A stretch of 64,000 nt of DNA from Isoetes taiwanensis (taxonomy: Eukaryota > Streptophyta > Lycopodiopsida > Isoetales > Isoetaceae), in the NCBI GenBank assembly GCA_021234155.1, contig JAJEKV010000057.1, forward strand, positions 5,115,821 to 5,179,820, written 5' to 3'. The notes below the pieces were generated by a model. The model searched no databases. It saw only the letters and a list, made by a program, of their open reading frames with translations, and was not told where the DNA came from. Position 1 is the stretch's first letter. Each line of letters begins with the position of its first letter. The translations under genes and the position numbers were made by a program. This document shows, piece after piece, positions 56,950 to 64,000 of this stretch.

Positions 56950-57970
56950 CATTGTTGCTACTCCACGACGTCAAGGTAAGCAGGGTGAAAGGGTTTTCAC
57001 GCAGTTGAGCTTCGGCAGATGATAAGCAGACCGGCTGTCTCATGTTCGTCAAGAATGATGTACCCATTTGTCCAATTCCGGTTCTATGAAGGCCACCCGG
57101 GCTGATCAGGCCCTGCAGCAAATACGGGCGGGGTAAGCCTCATGTGTACACACCCTCCTAGCCTAGAGGACCACTTCCAAGCCATGTAGCGCGACGAAGC
57201 ACCCTCGCTGGGGTGACAACGCCCGATGTCAAGAACGAGAACAACCGCGAGTCCAAGCCACTGCAAATGGACTCCGGCCCCGGAGAATATGCACTCATAT
57301 ATCAGCCAAGAACTTAGCATATGCCCCGCATGTCAGAGTTTAAACCATGTCTATCAGCATATGATCCAAGAATCAAGAGTCATAATTCACATACATTTCC
57401 TATACATTTACCAGGAACAACATAAGACAATGCCAACATTTGCAATGATATCATAGACATATCACATTCATGTTCTACCACATGATGTCAAATATTCAAC
57501 AAGTACATGCTAGCACAATGCAACCTTGACACATCACCATGGTATCCAAGCATTTAGCATGTCTAGATATATTATATAAGAACACATAAAAGGTCTAGCA
57601 TTTTCCTCCCTATAGGAAAAGCTTATTCTAGGATGTCATAATGTCCTATTCCTAAACAATCATGATATCCCTATATTTTACATCCATATAAGGTACAAGG
57701 ATCACCTAGCAACTACAGCATACTTTTACCGGTATGCTTCCCCAAAGTCACTCTCTCCATCAGGAGCGAACATTTTACAGAATACTCATATGCAATTCAA
57801 TATGTTAGATACTCAGAAGCCCCCATAAGCTTCTTTAGGCCGTTTCGGCATACATTCTCTTACTATCTAAGTGAAAGATTAATGTATCTCACATAACCTC
57901 CACGGTTGTTTCTTAGCAGTGCAATTCCCTATCATAGTTTATTTTAGCATCTTAACTTTAATCTAATCAC
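56950..57970. other. unassigned repeat-like DNA, possibly an LTR fragment
   Basis: A GC-richer start (56950-57300) is followed by AT-rich DNA. The composition shift recalls long plant LTRs, but no TG/CA edge or primer-binding site is found. No gene seen; short ORFs lack domains. Confidence 0.3.
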
Positions 57971-57978
57971 CAAAGGTA

Positions 57979-58020
57979 CTAGAAACGTGTGCCCGGCGAT
58001 GCCGGGCATTAGCTGCAGAC
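57979..58020 (-). mobile_element. Helitron 3' end (family H1)
   Basis: On the minus strand the hairpin TGCCCGGCATCGCCGGGCA is followed by CACGTTTCTAG ending at 57979, then T (plus-strand A at 57978). The 5' end was not found to the right. The adjacent 58040-58130 is rich in GGAATGG/GGATAGAATG words. Confidence 0.7.
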
Positions 58021-58691
58021 GTGCAGAACAGGCAGATGTGGATAGAATGTGTAGGTGGAATGGAATGGGATGTGGATAGAATGTAATAGTTGGATAGAAG
58101 GGAATGGGAGGATTGGAATAGATAGGTGAAATGCAATAAATAGATAGATATGATGGAATAGATCGATATCATGGAGCGTGTAGATAAAATAGAGTACATA
58201 GGTTATTCGATTAGGAATTGGAAATGATGGTAGTGGTTTCTTATCTACTTGGCCCTTTGGCATTGTTGAAATCAATAGATGTAACTAAAGTGTAGGGCAA
58301 CGTTTTTGTATTTATAGATATCTGTAATAGGGAAGTGAAAGATGAATAAAGATATAGACTATGAAGGCATGCAACATTTATAGCAATACATGTGAAGATG
58401 AGAAACATATATTATTGTTGAAGCCTAAATGCTAATGAACTATAGCTCCATAGGCTGAGGCTGCAAGCAAATAGGACAGCACCGCAAAAAGCTTTAAAGA
58501 TGCAAACGAAGATGACATGAAAGATGCAAATGAAAGCGACATATTATTCACTTGTACTCTTTTTGAAGGGAATTTGTTCACAAAAAAGATATAATAATTC
58601 CTAAAAAGAAAAGCTATACATCAAAAAGGAAATAGAAAATGCAAAGATTTGAAATTATGTGCATGCTTGCAAAACCACAATCCTATATCCT

Positions 58692-58730
58692 CTAGACGTG
58701 TGCCCGGCAATGCCGGGCATTTCTCGAGAG
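58692..58730 (-). mobile_element. second Helitron 3' end (family H1)
   Basis: The minus-strand hairpin TGCCCGGCATTGCCGGGCA is followed by CACGTCTAG ending at 58692. The following base is A rather than T, so the junction is altered or nested. It lies 713 bp from the end at 57979 in the same orientation. Confidence 0.6.
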
Positions 58731-60165
58731 CGTGAGAATGGGTCTAGTTTTGCAATAGACTTTATAGAATCTATGTAGGTGATATGAGCAGAAAGGCATG
58801 TTGCGTGATTGTAGTTGAATAGAAATAGGAAACACACCTGCATGATGAGAACATATCTTATTCTTAAATGTAAACACACTATTATCCAATCTTGTACGGA
58901 ACATGTATGCTTCCTGAAGAAACGATCCTTAAAAGCAACAAAGTATATGAAACAGTGACAAAGGTTGATACATATGAATGATTCATCTTATGTCTATCTG
59001 TTATCAAAGTTCATAAAGAAAATCATTGTATTAGATTTCTTTTAAACAAATGGTTCATTAGCAAGTTCAAAGATCCATAAGGACCTTTGAAGGAAAAATA
59101 ATCATTCGCATTAACATTATCTACAATGAATAGATGTAGCCCATTATTGTTTTTTTTCTATGTTGGCAATTTTGTGGCAACTTATGGTTTAGGGTTTAGG
59201 ATTTAAGTGAAAAATTATACTATATGAAACCTAAACTACATTACCCTAAATCTTGAACCCTACATGTCAAAGATGTGTAACACAACCTTCAAAAATTGTT
59301 AAATACCATAATTTATTAAATTATGAGCTGAAGAAATTAGCAGACAAAATGTCTAAGGAACAATATGGACGAAAAGACTACTTTACCCTAAATCTTGAAC
59401 TCTACATGTCAAAGATTGTGTAACACAACCTTAAAAAACTAAATACAATAATTTATTAAATTATGAGCTGAAGAAATTAGCCATTAAGGAACAATATATG
59501 GATAAAAAGAATTACAATTGTTAAGTAGACTCCTTAAGTAGATGTATCAATTATAGATGTTAACCACTTGGACTCCTTGCTCACTTACAAATATAGAAGT
59601 GATGGCACTTTGATGGAAAACCAATTCATGGGTTACAAAGCAAGATAAAGGAATCCCAAAGTAAATTGAACAAAGTAATGATAGAGTAAGTTGAAGAAAG
59701 TAATGTGGTCATTCTAATGCAAAAAGCTTTGGCAGTTAAGCATAAACTAAATCATAGCGAAGACCTAGATTAATAGAAGATAGCATTTGTGAGCATTACG
59801 TACTTCAAATATAATATAGAATTAAGTATTTACATAAGAACATCATACCTTGTAGCATGGCAAAGGACCTCATCAGTAGCGTAATACCAAATAACTTACA
59901 GTCTCCTTATAAATTGCAGATGTCTCACCTAATATTTTCGTATAGTAAAATGGTCATAAATTTGAATCTATCGCCATTGTAGGTTCCATTTATGTTTGAA
60001 ACTGATGCCTTACATGACTTCATTTTTACCATGCATCCAAAGGAGGATGGTGACAGAAGTGACAAAAATCAGTAATCGATTGTAATAGAATACCTTGGAT
60101 AATCTCTCTTCACTTGCTGCAAAACATTGAATACCATCAGCACATAATCTTATCTATTTGGACAT
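58731..60165. other. AT-rich region without supported genes; one 148-bp tandem duplication
   Basis: ACCCTAAATCTTGAAC..TACATGTCAAAGAT and TTATTAAATTATGAGCTGAAG recur at about 59231-59365 and 59379-59506. This region may belong to the bodies of the Helitrons ending at 57979 and 58692. No coding sequence recognised. Confidence 0.5.
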
Positions 60166-60170
60166 GAAAC

Positions 60171-60507
60171 TGTTGGAATATAAATATGCTGACTAAGCAT
60201 AATGTGCTGAAACAGCAGTGGTTCAGCACTTAGCACATAGGTGCTGAAATGTACAGAAGGCAGCACTTTGTCAGCACTGAGCACCGACCCTAAATCAGTG
60301 CCGTAATTAGTGGGCGGTGGTTAAACGGTAAACTACTATTCTTAGTCTCACCGGTTGTATATATTGATTGTACGTTATGTACTATGCAATGCTCAGAAGT
60401 AGAGATTGTATTTCCTATTGCTTTTCTCAATAGATTTGTTCTTGTCTTCTATTCTATCTCTTGAGTCGATCTTGCGTGTTTGTGCTGGTTTTGCACTAGT
60501 TCTATCA
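60171..60507 (+). mobile_element. solo LTR, 337 bp, GAAAC target duplication
   Basis: It starts TGTTGGAATATAAATATGC and ends GCACTAGTTCTATCA, flanked by GAAAC at 60166-60170 and 60508-60512. TATATATTGA lies in the middle. Ends and size fit a Ty1/copia LTR. No internal region is present, so it arose by LTR-LTR recombination. Orientation is assumed plus from the TGTTGG start. Confidence 0.88.
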
Positions 60508-60512
60508 GAAAC

Positions 60513-61555
60513 CACATCATCGTACATCTCCTTATAGATTGAGATTCACAAAGGTGGGCATTGTTAAAATGCGGATCTGGGAGCTTGAACACTAACAAAT
60601 GGTGCCTACTATAACATATAAAACAGAAAGAAGATGAGAATGTTCAGATTCATATTATTGATCAAGGCATTATGGAAGGAAACAATAGTTAAAAAGACAG
60701 GGCAGAATGGAGTTAGTTCTCACTGAATTGCGTTTCCAGTTCGACACAACAGACTCAAATTTCAAAACAAAGAAAATGAGTGCTGTTAGAACCTTTGCAA
60801 ATATAGGCAATTTTCATGTATAGAAGGAATTTGAATACGTTAAAAGCAATAGAAAGTAAATGCAAACATCTACTACATAAATCATCTACTACATAAATCA
60901 TGGCTGCACAGTAAGATGACTCCTCTCCCTGTTCCTGCCAAAGAAAGAAATGATTAGCAGTTCGAAATGGACCCTGATATGGTAAATAGGAGGAACATAC
61001 GATTATAGCTGGGAAGATGGGCTACGCAGCAAGTTGCCTCCTGTTGCTGTTTCTGCACCAAATTTATAAAAGATGAAAAAAGACAGTGCAATTTAGATCG
61101 ATTCATATTAGCAAAAAAATGCTCTTATGAGCTTCAATGCGCGGCATATTACAGAACATTACAACTTCTACCTTTTCATGAACACTCTAGAAGCCAAAAT
61201 TTGATTTTTAGAAGTTGCAAGCGATCCTGAAAAATAAAACAATCGTAATATTACTTCTTGCATCACGTTTTGCATTTCAAGCTCTTCAATCCTACTCACG
61301 GTCATGCACATGCCACAGCTAAGCTCAAGAGCGACGCAACTGGAAGAGAAAATTTCATAGGGGAGGCAGCGAAGAATCTTACGGAGCGGAGGACATTTTG
61401 CACCGTGCTGTTGCCATTGAATGACAATGGCCAGTTCAAACTTTGGCATTCAATGCCGCACCCCGCGAGGAGACCGAATGGGGAGAGAGGGAACGCCGCA
61501 TGCGGCGTTACATGCGGCGTTCCATGCACATTTCCCAACCCCTTGCCATTTTAAA
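60513..61555. other. intergenic, no supported gene
   Basis: Mostly AT-rich with small repeats (CTACTACATAAATCAT twice near 60870-60900). GC rises at 61310-61540 with GCGGCGTTACATGCGGCGTT direct repeats. The overlapping ORFs there have no recognisable domain. Confidence 0.4.
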
Positions 61556-61561
61556 AAAGAA

Positions 61562-62008
61562 CTAGTAATGGTGCCCAGCATTTCTGGGCATAAGTTCGGA
61601 ACCTGTGTGGACGAAACCTGTTCTTCTTTTCCCTTTTTTCTATTTTTTTTACTCGTCTTCTTTATCCTTTTTTTTCTTTTTTTAACCTCCCCTTCCATTC
61701 CTTTCCCTTTTTCCTTTTCCTTTTTCCCTTTCTCTTTTTCTGATAGACTTTTTCCCTTCCCTTTTCAGTCTTTCCGCTTTCTTCCTAATTTTCCCGTGCC
61801 CTTTTTTCCTTTCCCTTTCCTCTTCCTTTTCCTTTCTTCTTTCCCAGGCCCTTTTCTTGTTTCCTTTTCCCGTCTTTTTCATGTGCCCCTTTTCTTCCTT
61901 TCCCACTCTTCCTCTTTATCTCATGCCGTCCGTTTTCTAATTTCTCTCTCCCCTTTTTCTTGTACCCTTTTGCATTTTCCTCCCCCTTTTCCATCTCTTC
62001 TTTCCTTT
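61562..62008 (-). mobile_element. Helitron 3' part (family H1), interrupted by an L1
   Basis: On the minus strand the hairpin TGCCCAGAAATGCTGGGCA precedes CCATTACTAG ending at 61562, next base T. Further upstream in sense is a purine-rich tract (plus-strand pyrimidines 61620-62000) like that of the 26721-27484 Helitron. The poly-A end of an L1 abuts it at about 62009, so the 5' half is displaced or lost. Low-complexity ORFs here are artefacts. Confidence 0.7.
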
Positions 62009-63590
62009 TTTTTGATTGAAGGATGGTATTATATTTATGTTTAGAAAGGAGAACAAAATTGACTACTTATATGGGGAGTGTCCACCCGGGTTAGCCCTCA
62101 TACTTGAAGGCTTTAAAAAAACTAGATAAACCATTACCAAGGCAGAAAGTGCCATATGGTAAATGGGCATGATTTAAAATGTTTAACTGTTGAAAATAGT
62201 AGTTCTAGAACTGAAAACCAGACTTTAAAAACTCTGCACATAGGTGACAGAGATTAACAAAATTTTTAGTTAACTTCATCGTCTTGTCGGGTTTCCCAAA
62301 GGTCAATCAGAAGAGAAGCCAGCTTCGTCCAAGGGATCCGGTCCCCTTGTGATTATGGTCATTTTACAGTAAAGACATGGACAGATCCTTGATTTGGCAA
62401 AATTGTATTTCCCAGCTGCATCCGTGGCCTGACATGTAAATTCCCTTTTCAGATCAGGTTCAAGAGAGCGCACGAAGCAAGCATGATGTCGCAATCTTCT
62501 TCAAAGTGATGCGCGGGGCAGACTGTCGAAAAGTCGCTGCCCATTTTCGGATGTCTTCATACTTTTTATTTGGAAAGGTGATCAAATGCGCGCTCATGAG
62601 AAAGAATTTTCGCAAGATAGAAGAACTTATGAGTTGATTTTGTAAATCCAAGAGACATCATAGTTGGTTTGAGAGAGTATGGCTTGTGGCCATATTATTT
62701 CATTGCAGAACACCAGCTTGTTTCTGCCTTTCCATATTCTCCAAAGAAGAATGTAAAAGCTCCAATGTTTGGGGAGGGGGTATAAAGAAGTAAACCCCGA
62801 AGCTGTCCAAAGATAGATTGAGCTGAAGAGCTTCGGATGCAATTTCGATTGTCCATTGGGACCAGAAACATGATCTGAATAAATGGTCTTCATTTTCTGC
62901 ATAAGAGAGGCACCTCGGACAAATGTTAGTAGTTGAGAAGTTGCAGTTAAAGCGCTTGCAGTTGGTGGCTAAACTTTTATGCCACAATTGCCAAATGAAG
63001 GCTTTGATTTTTGGATTAATTGGAGACTTCCAGAGGTGTTTGAGATTGGATCTGCAACGTTCATAAGATAGCCCCCATTTAAGGTGGATATTCATTGTTT
63101 GATTTCTCAATAAGTATTTATAGGCATCCTTGACTTTGAAGAGGAGTCTCCCTTTAAACTGCCAAGTGATGTCACTATTGTTCCAATCTGCTTGAGCAAT
63201 ATAGCTAAGAATAGCATTATACAGAGCTCTGCTGCTTTCATCTTCATATTTAATGATTGACAAATCAAAAGGAATAGGACCATTATCATCAAACAGATCT
63301 GAGATTTTAATCAAACCTTTATCTTGCCATAATTTCGCTTGATCTGGAAAATTCCTGATAAGACAATGTATGCTGTTTTCTCCAAGGAGGTAAGGATTCC
63401 AAAAAATGTATTGAGAGGGAGAGATACCTTTCTTCCAAGAAAACATGCCATTTACCTGCTGCCAAGCCTTTAACCATTTTCGGATTAAAGGAGGAGTGTT
63501 GGTGGGGATCTTTAAATAATAATAATAAATAATAAATAAATTTGTATTATCACGCCCATTTTGGACCTTGAAGGTCATTGAGCGAACAGT
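62009..63590 (-). pseudogene. L1-type LINE, second copy, 5'-truncated
   Basis: Sense is the minus strand. It runs IPTNTPPLIRKWLKAWQQVN to HLWKSPINPKIKAFIWQLWH, then the zf-RVT-type CPRCLSYAENEDHLFRSC. A frameshift near 62780 leads to HWSFYILLWRIWKGRNKLVF. The 3' UTR block (GGGGAGTGTCCACC in plus orientation) and the T-run followed by GATTGAAGGATGGTATTATA at 62008-62035 match the 3' end of the copy at 12836-15033. The two copies are clearly related but diverged. A (TAA)n patch at 63518-63541 marks the 5' truncation area. Confidence 0.85.
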
Positions 63591-63592
63591 TA

Positions 63593-64000
63593 CAATCATG
63601 TTTTCAACTTCAATAACAGGGTTCTATGCAAATCGATTTCACGAAGAAAGCGTCCAAGCTTCAAGAAATTAGTTCCCATAAGAGAATCAAAGTCCTGAGT
63701 ATTAATCCCAAATCTCAATCTAATATCGTCGTACGCGGGACAACGTAATAGTGCATGGACCTCATCCTCAATCTGATTCTGATCACAAAAGGAGCATAAT
63801 CTGAGCTCCCTTGGGGTACCTGACCATCTGCCTGTCTCACAATGTAACCGGTGAGAGCTAGTTCGGAACCTCGCAATTATCTGCTTGAGGTCCTTAGGTA
63901 TACCAGATTTCAAATAGTCAGCTTCCGCATAAACTAACATTGGATTTATCAATTCCTTATAAACTGTCATTCGCGAACCTTTATCCTCCCATATCTTAGC
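63593..64000 (-). pseudogene. LINE A/B-family C-terminal fragment, continuing past the window edge
   Basis: The minus frame 63970-63596 encodes MTVYKELINPMLVYAEADYL, SSHRLHCETGRWSGTPRELR and the Zn motif CSFCDQNQIEDEVHALLRCP (C-x2-C-x9-H-x4-C), the C-terminal block of the TC-tailed LINE family. It directly precedes the L1 fragment in sense. The 3' tail of this copy is not seen, so the L1 probably inserted here. Confidence 0.8.

Noticed and set aside
61310-61554. Possible gene in the GC-richer stretch with GCGGCGTTACATG repeats
   Set aside because: Overlapping ORFs on both strands, no splice structure or domain.

Overview
The window is nuclear DNA of a land plant with a repeat-rich, AT-rich genome. 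The best host gene is a SnRK2-type (SnRK2.6/OST1-like) protein kinase at 54.5-56.05 kb on the minus strand, whose exon sizes match the land-plant SnRK2 pattern. Nearly everything else is transposable elements, nested several deep. LINEs whose ORF1 is not the usual angiosperm zinc-knuckle type, and very many relics, suggest a fern or another non-angiosperm plant. That placement is a low-confidence inference.

Layout. 1-8.07 kb: 5' part of a minus-strand LTR retrotransposon. It has a 1.6-kb LTR (8066-6471), a tRNA-iMet primer-binding site, a long stretch of extra coding sequence and a gag remnant that is cut by a Helitron at 1452. The extra coding sequence holds the most remarkable item: an ORF that starts with the exact first eight residues of mature histone H3, continues as a long charged Arg/Lys/Glu region, and ends in a recognisable H3 histone fold (4533-5753). 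Five copies of a 76-bp hairpin repeat flank it. 8.06-10.7 kb: a spliced minus-strand gene or gene relic whose last visible exon abuts the LTR. 11.3-25.3 kb: head-to-tail LINE copies joined through (TC)n tracts. One copy is interrupted by a plant L1 and another by a 3.48-kb Helitron that can be removed to the base. 25.3-32.8 kb: a repeat family in composite tandem units, AT-rich elements full of CGCGTACGCG palindromes, and a second Helitron. 34.98-50.5 kb: a five-unit tandem array (basic unit about 2.45-2.65 kb, alternating A-B-A-B subtypes). Units 1-3 each carry private insertions (poly-A retrocopy, 22-bp-TIR MITE, CACTA-like element, Helitron), while sister units keep the empty sites. 50.6-54.1 kb: AT-rich elements, a GC-rich LINE relic with a 14-bp target duplication, and a 1.2-kb duplicate of the 31-32 kb region. 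54.5-56.05 kb: the SnRK2 gene, whose first exons are not seen. 56.27-56.48 kb: a perfect 210-bp palindrome. 57-64 kb: Helitron ends, a solo LTR, and L1/LINE copies on the minus strand.

How the parts relate: the SnRK2 kinase is the only gene with an obvious cellular function (ABA/osmotic-stress signalling). The H3-like retroelement protein is the candidate novel system, a mobile element carrying its own divergent histone H3. All calls were made by reading the sequence by eye; no database search was run.
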